Source: Novosphingobium sp. Chol11
GTDB lineage: Bacteria; Pseudomonadota; Alphaproteobacteria; Sphingomonadales; Sphingomonadaceae
Assembly (NCBI GenBank): GCA_945906105.1
Contig: CAMDQO010000003.1
Location: 1-64,000 of the forward strand
Length of the DNA: 64,000 nt
Direction of reading: 5' to 3'
Part shown: positions 34,506 to 42,535 of the stretch, piece by piece
Position numbering within the stretch: position 1 is the first letter of the stretch
How the letters are laid out: each line of letters opens with the position of its first letter
The notes under the pieces: model-generated
Databases searched by the model: none
The model's input: only the letters and a program-made list of their open reading frames with translations
What the model was told of the DNA's origin: nothing
Translations under genes and position numbers: made by a program

Positions 34506-35415
34506 AGCATGGTGGGCCGTGGCCCGATCCGAGGAAGTCACCTCGGCCAAGCCGATCAATGTCGATATCGGTGATCAGCCGATCGTCCTGTGGCGAGATC
34601 AACAGGGTGCAGTTCACGCGCTCGAAGACCGCTGCCCGCACCGTCGCACCCCTCTGTCGCTGGGCTGTGTGCTGGGCAACGGCATGATCCAGTGCGGCTA
34701 TCACGGCTGGACTTACGATGGCGCAACCGGCCATCTCAAGGATATTCCCAACCTGAAAAGCGATGTAAAATTCCCTGCACTCTACCGGGCCATTCCTTTT
34801 GCCGTGGCTGAAAGTGGCGGATTTGTTCGGGTTTGCCTTGATGCCAAGGCACCTGCCCCCTTGCTGGTTGCAAAAACATTGCCTTTGTCCGGCACCGTAA
34901 ATGTCGCGTTGGAGCACGAACATTACATCGCCGCGCTGTTCGATGATCCCTCGCTGGTTCTGGCCATAAAAGGCGTGCGCTTCACGCCCTATCTGCTGGC
35001 TGAACTCGCCGAGCACGAGGGCAAACTTGTCCTTGAACGCTCATGCCAATGGGCAGGGTTCCACTGGCCTTCGCCGTTCAGCTCGGATTTTCCCATCACC
35101 CTGCGCATTGCGACCGATCCCGTCACCGGCGAATGCGATCTGCTGCTGCGTGACGATGGCTTCCGCCCGCTCCTGTTTGCGACACTCGCCCCGGTGCCTG
35201 CCGCAAGAGGGGTTACGCAGATTCGCTGGCGCGCGACGCTGGAGGACAATCGGCACGGAATGCGGGCAAAATTGCTGGGTGCCGGAACACCTTTTTCCGT
35301 GCACAGTACCATTGATGGCGCAGCGTTGCGTGTGTTGAAACCATCCGCATCGATTCATGCGGCAACACTGCGGAATGAAATTACCGCTCGATCGGCGCAG
35401 ACCAGCGCAGCTTGA
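34498..35415 (+). CDS. Rieske-domain protein lacking the mononuclear-iron site (half of a split oxygenase)
   Basis: 305 residues. The N-terminal Rieske domain is intact: CPHR and CGYHGW place Cys46, His48, Cys66 and His69 in the C-x-H-x17-C-x2-H spacing. The following domain aligns with the oxygenase catalytic domain, but the D-x2-H-x4-H iron motif reads Glu139, His142, Leu147, so the second His is gone and the bridging Asp is Glu. The protein stops before the third Asp ligand, being about 50 residues shorter than its relatives. It should carry a [2Fe-2S] cluster but no catalytic iron. It overlaps the LLM gene upstream by eight bases. The next gene, 19 bases on, keeps the iron site and lacks the cluster. 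Confidence 0.85.
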   Translation: MAEAWWAVARSEEVTSAKPINVDIGDQPIVLWRDQQGAVHALEDRCPHRRTPLSLGCVLGNGMIQCGYHGWTYDGATGHLKDIPNLKSDVKFPALYRAIPFAVAESGGFVRVCLDAKAPAPLLVAKTLPLSGTVNVALEHEHYIAALFDDPSLVLAIKGVRFTPYLLAELAEHEGKLVLERSCQWAGFHWPSPFSSDFPITLRIATDPVTGECDLLLRDDGFRPLLFATLAPVPAARGVTQIRWRATLEDNRHGMRAKLLGAGTPFSVHSTIDGAALRVLKPSASIHAATLRNEITARSAQTSAA

Positions 35416-35434
35416 GAAACAGGAGAAGGCGATC

Positions 35435-36499
35435 ATGCTGGACGTCAAAGATGCTGCAATCACCGACGATTATATCGATCCGGTCACCGCTGATCCGCGC
35501 GAATTTGCGGCCAAGGTCAATGCCTGGGTGCCGCACGATATCGTGCTGAAGGATGCCTGGTTTCCGCTTGCTCACAGCTTTGCGATTACGGAAAAGCCGG
35601 TCCGGCGGGCGATCTATTCGCAGCCCTATTTCCTGTGGCGCGAAGGGAAAACGGCGGTTGCTGCCGAGTTCCATCCGTCCGAGGGGCTGCAAGGCGGCAA
35701 GAGCGAGTTCACCGATGCTGCTGGCCGCTATCCGGTGATAGAGAAATACGGCTATGCCTGGTGCTGGTTCGGCAATCCGGCCAATGCTGCGCCGGAGCAT
35801 ATTCCCAGCCTGCCTTATCTGCCCGAAGATGGCGGCCTGCCACTGCACATGCTGGGCACCGTGCGCTTTGATTGCACTGCGCCGCTCAGCCTGGAAAACC
35901 TGATCGACCTGACCCATGCCGATTTCCTCCACGCCGATGTTGTCGGCGATGAGAAGATGGACAAGGAAACCGTCGAGGTCTTCCACGATAGCGAGACCAT
36001 CACTATGGTCCGCACTTGCGTGAACAAGTCGGTCGCGCCGATCATGAGGCGGTTCGGCGGAGTGAAGGTCGATGTGCAGCAGGTGCGGCAAGTCATCCGC
36101 ATCTATCTGCGCAGCCACGCGGCGATTGCCTATGGCCGCTTCAGCCCCGGAGACAATGTCCAGCTGTTCCACCCCTGCGTTCCCGAAACGCGGGACCGCA
36201 CCCGGCTGGACTATGCCATAAATACCAGAAACGTTAAAAAAACCAATCTTTTTCGTTATTTGATGCCTAAAGCCAGCTACAAAGTTTCGCGGCAGGACTC
36301 CTATATGACCAGCCCGCAAAGCCCGCGTTACATGCAGCCTGAGAAGCGCAAGGATCTGCATTCGCCGCTCGATGAAGCCGGGCAAAAGTACCGCGTGCTG
36401 ATGCTGGCCCTCGCTGAAAGACAGGCGCGGGGGGACTTTGCCTACCACGTTAATGTCAGCGCCGATTGCAGCGAAATCATAGGATATGACGGAAAATGA
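35435..36499 (+). CDS. Rieske-oxygenase-type catalytic subunit lacking the [2Fe-2S] cluster motif (other half of a split oxygenase)
   Basis: 354 residues from the ATG at 35435 (AGGAG 8-12 bases upstream). The start follows the family pattern (KDAWFPLAHSFAITEKPVRR, FLWREGK), but where C-x-H and C-x2-H should come the chain passes straight from AVAAEFHPSEGL to RYPVIEKYGYAWCWFG; all four ligands are absent. The catalytic motif NLIDLTHADFLH is intact: Asp158, His161, His166. Asp288 in RQDSYMTSPQ is the likely third iron ligand. It can bind iron and oxygen but needs electrons from another subunit, most simply the cluster protein encoded just before. NdmC of caffeine catabolism is a known cluster-less precedent. 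The stop overlaps the next LLM gene. Confidence 0.85.
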   Translation: MLDVKDAAITDDYIDPVTADPREFAAKVNAWVPHDIVLKDAWFPLAHSFAITEKPVRRAIYSQPYFLWREGKTAVAAEFHPSEGLQGGKSEFTDAAGRYPVIEKYGYAWCWFGNPANAAPEHIPSLPYLPEDGGLPLHMLGTVRFDCTAPLSLENLIDLTHADFLHADVVGDEKMDKETVEVFHDSETITMVRTCVNKSVAPIMRRFGGVKVDVQQVRQVIRIYLRSHAAIAYGRFSPGDNVQLFHPCVPETRDRTRLDYAINTRNVKKTNLFRYLMPKASYKVSRQDSYMTSPQSPRYMQPEKRKDLHSPLDEAGQKYRVLMLALAERQARGDFAYHVNVSADCSEIIGYDGK

Positions 36500-37560
36500 G
36501 CAGACTTACTAACGCGGTCGGCGGTGAACGCCGCTGGTGGGGCGTCATGCCCATCCTGCCCGCCCCAGTCATGGGCGGCATTGCCAAACAGATGGAAGCG
36601 GTGGGCTTCGAAGGCTGCTTTTCGCTCCAGATTTATGGCCCGCCGTTCGTCCCGATGGCAGCCGTTGCCGCCATGACCGACACACTGAAGGTTTCCACCG
36701 GAATTGCCGTGGCGGGAACCCGCAGTCCGGTTGAAACCGCCTTTGCCGCGATGGAGCTTGATACGATCAGCCAGGGCCGCTTTGTCCTGGGCCTCGGCAC
36801 ATCGCTGCACAGCGCGATCTGCGGGATCTATGGTGAGCCCAAGCGCAAGCTGCTCTCGCACTTGCGCGAAGTGGTCAAAGTGGTGCGCTACGTCAACGCC
36901 AATGCCCATAAGGGCATGGAGCCGGTCCACGGCGAATATTTCAACGCCGAATGGACAGAGATGATGCTCACCGCGCCGCCGGTGCGTGAGGAAATTCCGA
37001 TCTGGATTGCGGCGCTGAAGGACAAGCTGACCAGCCTGGCACTGGAAATCAGCGACGGCCTGATGGTCCACGCCTTGTGGACTGTCGATTACACCGTGCA
37101 GAAGAAGGCCTTCATCGAGGCTGAGCTCGCCCGGTTTGGCCGCCAGCGCAGCGATGTCGAAATCAACGCCTGGCCGTGGATCGCCATCAACGATGACAAG
37201 CAGCAGGCGATCAATGACAGCCGCGCCACCGTGGCCGGATATGCCGGCTACAAGGAATATGAGAGCTTCTTCGATGCCGTTGGTTTTGGCGATATGGCCC
37301 GCGACTGCCAGCTTGCCGCCGAAGACCACGGTGACCCGTCTGGCGTGATCGACAAGGTCAGTGACGACATGGTCGAGGCCTTTGTCAAATGCGGCCCGAT
37401 CGATGAAGTGCTCGATAAGCTTGAGCCGTTCTGGGGCGTGGTGGATTCGCTCTGCCCGATGACGCCCTATCGCAACCTGTCGATGGAACAGCTGACCAGC
37501 TACAACGGCGGGCTTTATGCCATGGTGGCAGAGGCGAAGCGGCGGCAGGCAGCGTCCTGA
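36496..37560 (+). CDS. LLM (luciferase-like) flavin/F420-dependent oxidoreductase
   Basis: 354 residues, coupled to the catalytic subunit gene by a 4-base overlap (ATGA). Landmarks: GFEGCFSLQIYGPPFVPMAAVAAM, STGIAVAGTRSPVETAFAAMELDTISQGRFVLGLGTS and SDGLMVHALWTVDYTVQKK. It is a paralog of the LLM protein at 33483. It may use reduced flavin made elsewhere to oxygenate the same substrate as the Rieske pair or the next intermediate. It is the last gene of the operon. The gap after it holds a long palindromic repeat. Confidence 0.83.
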   Translation: MSRLTNAVGGERRWWGVMPILPAPVMGGIAKQMEAVGFEGCFSLQIYGPPFVPMAAVAAMTDTLKVSTGIAVAGTRSPVETAFAAMELDTISQGRFVLGLGTSLHSAICGIYGEPKRKLLSHLREVVKVVRYVNANAHKGMEPVHGEYFNAEWTEMMLTAPPVREEIPIWIAALKDKLTSLALEISDGLMVHALWTVDYTVQKKAFIEAELARFGRQRSDVEINAWPWIAINDDKQQAINDSRATVAGYAGYKEYESFFDAVGFGDMARDCQLAAEDHGDPSGVIDKVSDDMVEAFVKCGPIDEVLDKLEPFWGVVDSLCPMTPYRNLSMEQLTSYNGGLYAMVAEAKRRQAAS

Positions 37561-37650
37561 ACCTATCAGCGAGGGCAGCGTTCGGGAGAGCGCTGACCAC
37601 CAATTCGATAGGCCCGCGTTAGAGCAAGTCGCTGGGATTGTGAATCAGCT

Positions 37651-37771
37651 CGATCCTCCCCCTGTGGGGGAGGTGGCTGCCTGAAAGGCAGTCGGAGGGG
37701 TATCCACGCCAGCGTTGTCACCCCTCCGTCAGCCCAAGAGGGCTGCCACCTCCCCTTCCAGGGGAGGATCG
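37651..37771. repeat. Nested palindromic repeat in the intergenic gap
   Basis: 121 bp with nested inverted arms. The outer 11-bp arms CGATCCTCCCC and GGGGAGGATCG match perfectly (37651-37661 and 37761-37771). A GGAGGTGGC/GCCACCTCC pair lies at 37669-37677 and 37745-37753, and a CGGAGGGGT/ACCCCTCCG pair at 37693-37701 and 37720-37728. It lies between convergent genes and could fold into a long hairpin. The form is like small palindromic repeats scattered in sphingomonad genomes. No second copy is seen in this window. Confidence 0.75.
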
Positions 37772-37798
37772 TGTGGTTCAGATTTTGCGCATGACGCG

Positions 37799-38641
37799 CT
37801 AAAACTGCGCGCTGGCGACCAAAGCCTCGCTCAGTTGCCAAAGCCGCGCTGCGCCTGCTTCACTCTGCGCAGCGGAGGTGGTTTTCGCGATCGCGCGCTT
37901 GACGAAATATTCCCCCGTCACACCCGGCGCGCCGCCCAGCGCGAGCCACAGGATCGTGTCTGCGCCTTGCTCTGGCGTGAGGGATAATGGTCTGCCGAAC
38001 ACATACATCAACTTGACTATGAGACTGCCATTACTGTCAAAATTGGTCTTCACCAGCCCGGGATGGACAGCATTGACGCGAATGCCATCCGCCATCAATC
38101 GCCGCGCCAGTTCACGCAAATGCAGGATATTGGCCAGTTTCGATTGGGTATAGGCGTCGTTGGCGCTGAATTTCCTGCGCTGCTGCAAATCATCCCACTT
38201 CATATCCTTGATGAAGGTGTGGGCGCTCGACGCGGTGTTGAGGATCTGCGCGCCCTGCCCGGCGGCCTTGATCAGAGGCAACAAGCAATTGGTCAGCAGA
38301 AACGGGGCCAGATGGTTGGCGGCGAAACATTGTTCAAAGCCGTCAATGGTTTCGACCCGTTTGGCGGGAGTGAAACCGGCGTTATTGATCAGCAGATCAA
38401 TCCGATCAGTGAGCGCGCCCACTTTCTCGGCAAAGAGCGCAACCTCGGCCATCACTGACAGATCGGCCAGCACCATTTCAACCTGTGCATCGGGTGCAGC
38501 AGTGCGGATTTGTTCCATGGCCGTTTTCGCACGCCCTGGATCACGGCCATGGGCAATCACGCGCCAACCGGTCTTGGCTAGCTCGCGCGCAACGACCAGA
38601 CCGATGCCTGAACTCGCCCCGGTGACAACTGCGGTCTTCAC
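37799..38641 (-). CDS. Short-chain dehydrogenase/reductase (retinol-dehydrogenase-like SDR)
   Basis: 280 residues from a GTG at 38641 that overlaps the flavoprotein stop as GTGA. Cofactor motif TGASSGIG at residues 7-14, then VIAHGRDPGRAK for NADP(H). DLLINNAGFTPAKR, the catalytic Ser in NTASSAH, an insert (TFIKDMKWDDLQQRRKFSAND) and YTQSK are as in retinol dehydrogenase and protochlorophyllide-reductase-like SDRs. GVTGEYFVKRAIAKTTSAAQ near the end also fits that branch. It acts on a bulky hydrophobic alcohol or ketone; the partner flavoprotein may use its product. Confidence 0.87.
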   Translation of the reverse strand: MKTAVVTGASSGIGLVVARELAKTGWRVIAHGRDPGRAKTAMEQIRTAAPDAQVEMVLADLSVMAEVALFAEKVGALTDRIDLLINNAGFTPAKRVETIDGFEQCFAANHLAPFLLTNCLLPLIKAAGQGAQILNTASSAHTFIKDMKWDDLQQRRKFSANDAYTQSKLANILHLRELARRLMADGIRVNAVHPGLVKTNFDSNGSLIVKLMYVFGRPLSLTPEQGADTILWLALGGAPGVTGEYFVKRAIAKTTSAAQSEAGAARLWQLSEALVASAQF

Positions 38642-40284
38642 GCCGCCGCGCTTCTGCCCGCAATGAAGCCCGTTACCATGGCCGGGCCGACATTGCAGCC
38701 GTGGGCTGGCGACTTGCCCTGCCAGATCGAATTGGCATCCAGCCCCGCCGCCCACAGCCCGGCAACCGGCGCACCGTTCTGGCCGATGACGCGGCACTGG
38801 TCATCAATCCGCACACCCACAGTTGTGGAACCATCACCGGGAAAGATTTCGACCGCATAGTATGGGCCTTCGCCCAGCGCTCCGAAGCAGGCATTGGGCT
38901 GGTGCTTGGCATCTCCGATCTCGATATCGATCTGCGTTTCGCCCTTACCAAACTGGGTATCCTTGCCGGTTACGGCATCGACGGCAACCTTGGCGGCGGT
39001 CGCTTCCAGACCCTGCGGATCAACCCCGATCTGCGCTGCCAGGTCAGCCAGCGTCGTGCCGGTTTTCATGTAGCCACAGGCAACCATTTCCTTGATCTTT
39101 CCACCGCCGGGAAGCACCAGGCCCAGTCCATATTTCTTCACGAATTTGGCATTGGCGATGATATGTGCCGGAACCGAACCACTGGCATGCATCGCCTCGA
39201 CAAAGTGGACGCTGGCCTCGTTGCCGAAACGCTCGCCGCGCTTGTTCACCGCGATGCAGCCGGGTTTTGACATATCCATGAGGTGTGCGAACCGCTCGAC
39301 ATAGCCGTCTTCGCGCGTGCGCTTTGAAGCGACAGTCCAGACCGCGTTAACGTGATTTTCCGCCCCCATCGCCGCCCCTGCTGCACTCGCCGCATTGATG
39401 CCGTCGCCGGTGTTGGTATAGGGCAGGATCGAAACGTGATGCTCGGCAAAGGGAATGTAAGCCTTGCGCATTTCGGCATTGGCGGAAAACCCGCCAGAGG
39501 CCAGCACCACACCCTTAGCCGCCGCGATTTCGGTATCCACGCCGTTGATTTTGGCTCGCACCCCAGTGACCCGGCCCTGGCTGACCACCAGCCCTTCCAC
39601 TGGGGTATTCTCAAACAGATCAATCCCGGCTGCCAGCGCTGAATGCAGCAACCGGCCCGCTAGCGCGGTGCCCATGGTCAGCCGCGAACCGCGCCCCAGC
39701 TTCTTCTTGTCGAGCGCAAAGCGGATGGCGATCTTGGCCATGTGCCACAAAGCACCGGGAGCAGGCAGTCGCGCGAGGTAGGGCAGATCGAACAGATCGA
39801 TCATCATGCCACCGGGCGCGTTGAATTCCTCGCGCGGTTTGGATAGCCGATTGAAGTTCTGGCCAAGCTGCTTGCCATCGAATTCAGCCGGGGCCAGCAG
39901 GCGGCCATGGTCTGCTGCGCCGGGGACTTCAGGATACCAGTCACTCGATGGCGGGGAGAGCAGAAAGTTTACCGAGCTGTTGGCCGCCAGCCACTCGACC
40001 ATGGCCGGTCCAGTATCGATGTAAGCATCAATCAGTGCCTTTTCAGCCCGGTTGCCAACCACGGCCAGAGCATAGCCGCGCGCCTTATCCGCTGTATCCT
40101 GCACCCCAGCCGCACGAGCCTGAGGACTGCCGGGAATCCACACCCCGCCGCCGGAAATTGCCGTGGTGCCGCCAAAATGCGCCGCTTTTTCAAGCACCGC
40201 GACCTTGAGCCCTGCCTTGGCCGCGACCAGTGCAGCCGTCAGACCGGACGCTCCGGAACCCATGATTACAACGTCATAGTTCAT
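38638..40284 (-). CDS. FAD-dependent dehydrogenase, 3-ketosteroid-dehydrogenase/fumarate-reductase-like
   Basis: 548 residues from the ATG at 40284 (GGAG nine bases upstream). FAD-binding loop GSGASG at 9-14, then VLEKAAHFGGTTAISGGGVWIPG, the usual second motif of the FAD_binding_2 family (KstD, 3-oxosteroid 4-ene-dehydrogenase, fumarate reductase flavoprotein). The C-terminal part has AGLWAAGLDANSIWQGKSPAHGCNVGPAMVTGFIAGR, the flavin-contact end. KstD-type enzymes put a double bond next to a ring ketone. Whether the substrate is a steroid is open. It is coupled to the SDR downstream and four bases after the epoxide-hydrolase-like gene. Confidence 0.88.
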   Translation of the reverse strand: MNYDVVIMGSGASGLTAALVAAKAGLKVAVLEKAAHFGGTTAISGGGVWIPGSPQARAAGVQDTADKARGYALAVVGNRAEKALIDAYIDTGPAMVEWLAANSSVNFLLSPPSSDWYPEVPGAADHGRLLAPAEFDGKQLGQNFNRLSKPREEFNAPGGMMIDLFDLPYLARLPAPGALWHMAKIAIRFALDKKKLGRGSRLTMGTALAGRLLHSALAAGIDLFENTPVEGLVVSQGRVTGVRAKINGVDTEIAAAKGVVLASGGFSANAEMRKAYIPFAEHHVSILPYTNTGDGINAASAAGAAMGAENHVNAVWTVASKRTREDGYVERFAHLMDMSKPGCIAVNKRGERFGNEASVHFVEAMHASGSVPAHIIANAKFVKKYGLGLVLPGGGKIKEMVACGYMKTGTTLADLAAQIGVDPQGLEATAAKVAVDAVTGKDTQFGKGETQIDIEIGDAKHQPNACFGALGEGPYYAVEIFPGDGSTTVGVRIDDQCRVIGQNGAPVAGLWAAGLDANSIWQGKSPAHGCNVGPAMVTGFIAGRSAAA

Positions 40285-40288
40285 CGCA

Positions 40289-40720
40289 TTATTCTCCTGC
40301 ACACATGATCGCGCGCATAGTTTTGTCATCAATGCCAAGCTGTCCCGCACAATCCAGAGCGTCCCAGTATTCACGCCACCAAATGATCTTGCCGTTGGCA
40401 TCCAGATCAAACACCCCGACAACATGGGTGGTGGTGCGCTGGCCATTGGCCAGTTGGCGCACGGTATCGACGCGCTCGGTGAAAACGGTATTGCCGGAAA
40501 CCGCCACATTCAGAGTGTCACAGGCGCATTCGTCGTAGAGTTGGTATTGCCGCTCCATCTCCTCGACGATCGCATCCGCGCCTTGTCGAACTGGGGCTAT
40601 CGGCACGATGGGCTGATAGCGCGCTTGATCGGCAAGGAAGCCGCGAAGCGCCGCAGCATCCAGCTTCTCGGTATGAAACAGCGCCAGAAAATCGCGCACG
40701 ATCAGTTCAGCATTCATCAT
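40289..40720 (-). CDS. Limonene-epoxide-hydrolase-like (NTF2-fold) protein
   Basis: 143 residues from the ATG at 40720 (GGAGG six bases upstream; the next ATG at 40717 is possible). FTERVDTV near 80-87 gives Arg83-x-Asp85, and WWREYWD near 114-120 gives Asp120, the same Arg/Asp/Asp set as in the protein at 33103. It is a clear paralog of the last gene of the window at 63558 (shared YQPxVP, RQY/KQY, ECAC/ECVC and WREYWD segments). It is second in an operon SnoaL, this gene, flavoprotein, SDR. Confidence 0.78.
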   Translation of the reverse strand: MMNAELIVRDFLALFHTEKLDAAALRGFLADQARYQPIVPIAPVRQGADAIVEEMERQYQLYDECACDTLNVAVSGNTVFTERVDTVRQLANGQRTTTHVVGVFDLDANGKIIWWREYWDALDCAGQLGIDDKTMRAIMCAGE

Positions 40721-40721
40721 C

Positions 40722-41108
40722 TCAACCCTCCATTGGGCCAAAGAAGGCCGCCACTTTACCGGTGTCAAAATATTCGCGGCCATGGACGATCTGTCCGGCG
40801 CGCAGCACAAACAGGTCATGGTACTCATTGGCGTAGATACGGTCTCCGAAGTGAAATTCGGACCTGATTTCCGCAGCCACCGTATCGCCTTCAGCTACCA
40901 GACCGATGATCTCGACCTTGCGCGGATCGGCCACCAGCAACATGCCGCGCACATCATCGGTATAGGATTTACGTGATACTTCGCCGCGTCCGATCACCCA
41001 CCAGGTGCAATCAGGAGCCTGCAATTCTTCGATGATTTCGATATCGCCTGCCGCCACTGCATCCAGAAAGCGGCGCACGATTGCCTTGTTGGTTTCAGTG
41101 CTGTCCAT
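40722..41108 (-). CDS. SnoaL-like (NTF2-fold) protein
   Basis: 128 residues from the second of two adjacent ATGs (41108), where GGAGG lies seven bases upstream. TNKAIVRRFLDAVAAGDIEIIEELQAPDCTWWVIGRGE and EYHDLFVLRAGQIVHGREYFDTGKVAAFFG are standard SnoaL-like segments. His and Asp in HGREYFDT could act as acid/base, as in polyketide cyclase SnoaL. It heads the four-gene minus-strand operon and is divergent from the MFS gene across about 120 bp. Confidence 0.78.
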   Translation of the reverse strand: MDSTETNKAIVRRFLDAVAAGDIEIIEELQAPDCTWWVIGRGEVSRKSYTDDVRGMLLVADPRKVEIIGLVAEGDTVAAEIRSEFHFGDRIYANEYHDLFVLRAGQIVHGREYFDTGKVAAFFGPMEG

Positions 41109-41231
41109 CATCCGCCCTCCACTTCACTTGAGCGAGTCTGGCACAGACCACTCTCCCCGCGCCTTTCCTTGGACAGGTTGCGCGCGCAGCCTCTCTGCAA
41201 TGCTGGCAAGGTAAAAAATAAGGGAGAGGCC

Positions 41232-42533
41232 GTGACCATCATGTCCGCAGATACGGGCAAATCCGCCTCGACACGCTATCGCTGGTACGTGCTGGCGATC
41301 CTGACGCTGGTTCAGACCTGCCACGGTGTAGATCGAGCAATCATCGGACTTGTACTTAAGCCCCTTGGGCTGGAATTTCATTTAACGGGCGCGCAGCTCG
41401 GTCTGTTGGCGGGAGTGGCTTACGGCATCCCTTTCGCGCTGGCGGCCATTCCCTTTGGCCATATCGTTGACCGGTATAACCGCAAGGTACTGATGTCTGT
41501 CGTCCTGACCGCATGGAGCGCTGCCACGACGCTGTGCGGGGCCGCCACTGGCTTCTGGTCGATGCTGGCCGGGCGGGCAGCGGTTGGTGTGGCAGAAGCA
41601 GGCGGATCGCCCACTGGTATGTCGCTGCTGTCCGACTATTTCGGCACCGATAGACGTTCGACCGCCATCGGCATCTGGTATCTCAGCTCGGGCATCGGGA
41701 CGGCCCTTGCCTTCTTTGTCGGTGGTTGGGTCGTGGCCGAGCATGGCTGGCGCTGGGCCTTCATCGTGGCAGGCATTCCGGGACTGCTTCTGGCTCCCGT
41801 CCTGTACTTCACGGTGCGGGAGCCAAAGCGGGGACAGCAGGACGCCGCTCCGGAATCAAGCGATGCCCCACTATACCAGCGCTTGCGATTGCTTCTTGCC
41901 AAGCCCGGGATCGCCTATGCCATTGCCGCGATTACCTGCATAGCCACGGCCATCTATGGTATGAGCATCTGGCTCGCTTCGTTTCTGGTTGATAGCCATG
42001 CCATGTCGCTCCCCAATGCCGGGTTGGTTGTCGCCATCGCTTACGGAATTTTGGGGTCGATAGGCGGGCTAGCCGCTGGCTGGGGTGCGGACCGTATCAA
42101 TGCGCAGCGCGGCGGGTTTGATCCGGGGCATACCATGTTGATGGCGTCGGCTATCCCCCTCCTGACCGCGATCAGCGGACTGCTGGCCGTCAGCGTTAAT
42201 GATACCGGCCTTTCTGTCGGGCTCCTCATGGTCGCGGGTCTGTTGAGCGCATCCTACAATGGCCCGGTCTATGCCGTCATCGTGACGATTGCTGGCCCGC
42301 AGCTGCGCGGTCTTGCAGTTTCTGGCGTGCAGATGAGCGCCAATCTGATCGGCGTTGGTCTTGGCGCCTGGCTGATCGGCAAAGTCAGCGACATTGTCGG
42401 CGGCTCTGACGGCGTCGCTTGGGGCATTGGCGTCGCGATGCTGTTCTGCATTGCAGGTGCGCTTTTCCTGTTGCTCGCTGCCCGCCAGATCAAGGCAAAT
42501 CAATTTTCTGAACACGCCATATCAAGGAGTTGA
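41232..42533 (+). CDS. MFS transporter, spinster type
   Basis: 433 residues. The start is put at the GTG at 41232, with AGGGAG five bases upstream; an ATG at 41241 is the alternative. Twelve hydrophobic segments, with VDRAIIGLVLKPLGLEFHLTGAQLGLLAG near helix 1, PFGHIVDRYNRK after helix 2 and GRAAVGVAEAGGSPTGMSLLSDYF in helices 4-5. It is the same branch as the transporter at 18756. It likely carries substrate or intermediate across the inner membrane. Its stop is followed at once by the APH-like kinase gene. Confidence 0.9.
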   Translation: MTIMSADTGKSASTRYRWYVLAILTLVQTCHGVDRAIIGLVLKPLGLEFHLTGAQLGLLAGVAYGIPFALAAIPFGHIVDRYNRKVLMSVVLTAWSAATTLCGAATGFWSMLAGRAAVGVAEAGGSPTGMSLLSDYFGTDRRSTAIGIWYLSSGIGTALAFFVGGWVVAEHGWRWAFIVAGIPGLLLAPVLYFTVREPKRGQQDAAPESSDAPLYQRLRLLLAKPGIAYAIAAITCIATAIYGMSIWLASFLVDSHAMSLPNAGLVVAIAYGILGSIGGLAAGWGADRINAQRGGFDPGHTMLMASAIPLLTAISGLLAVSVNDTGLSVGLLMVAGLLSASYNGPVYAVIVTIAGPQLRGLAVSGVQMSANLIGVGLGAWLIGKVSDIVGGSDGVAWGIGVAMLFCIAGALFLLLAARQIKANQFSEHAISRS

Positions 42534-42535
42534 AC

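Noticed and set aside
35381..36448. 355-residue minus-strand frame
   Set aside because: Antisense to the catalytic Rieske half, whose D-x2-H-x4-H motif is clear.
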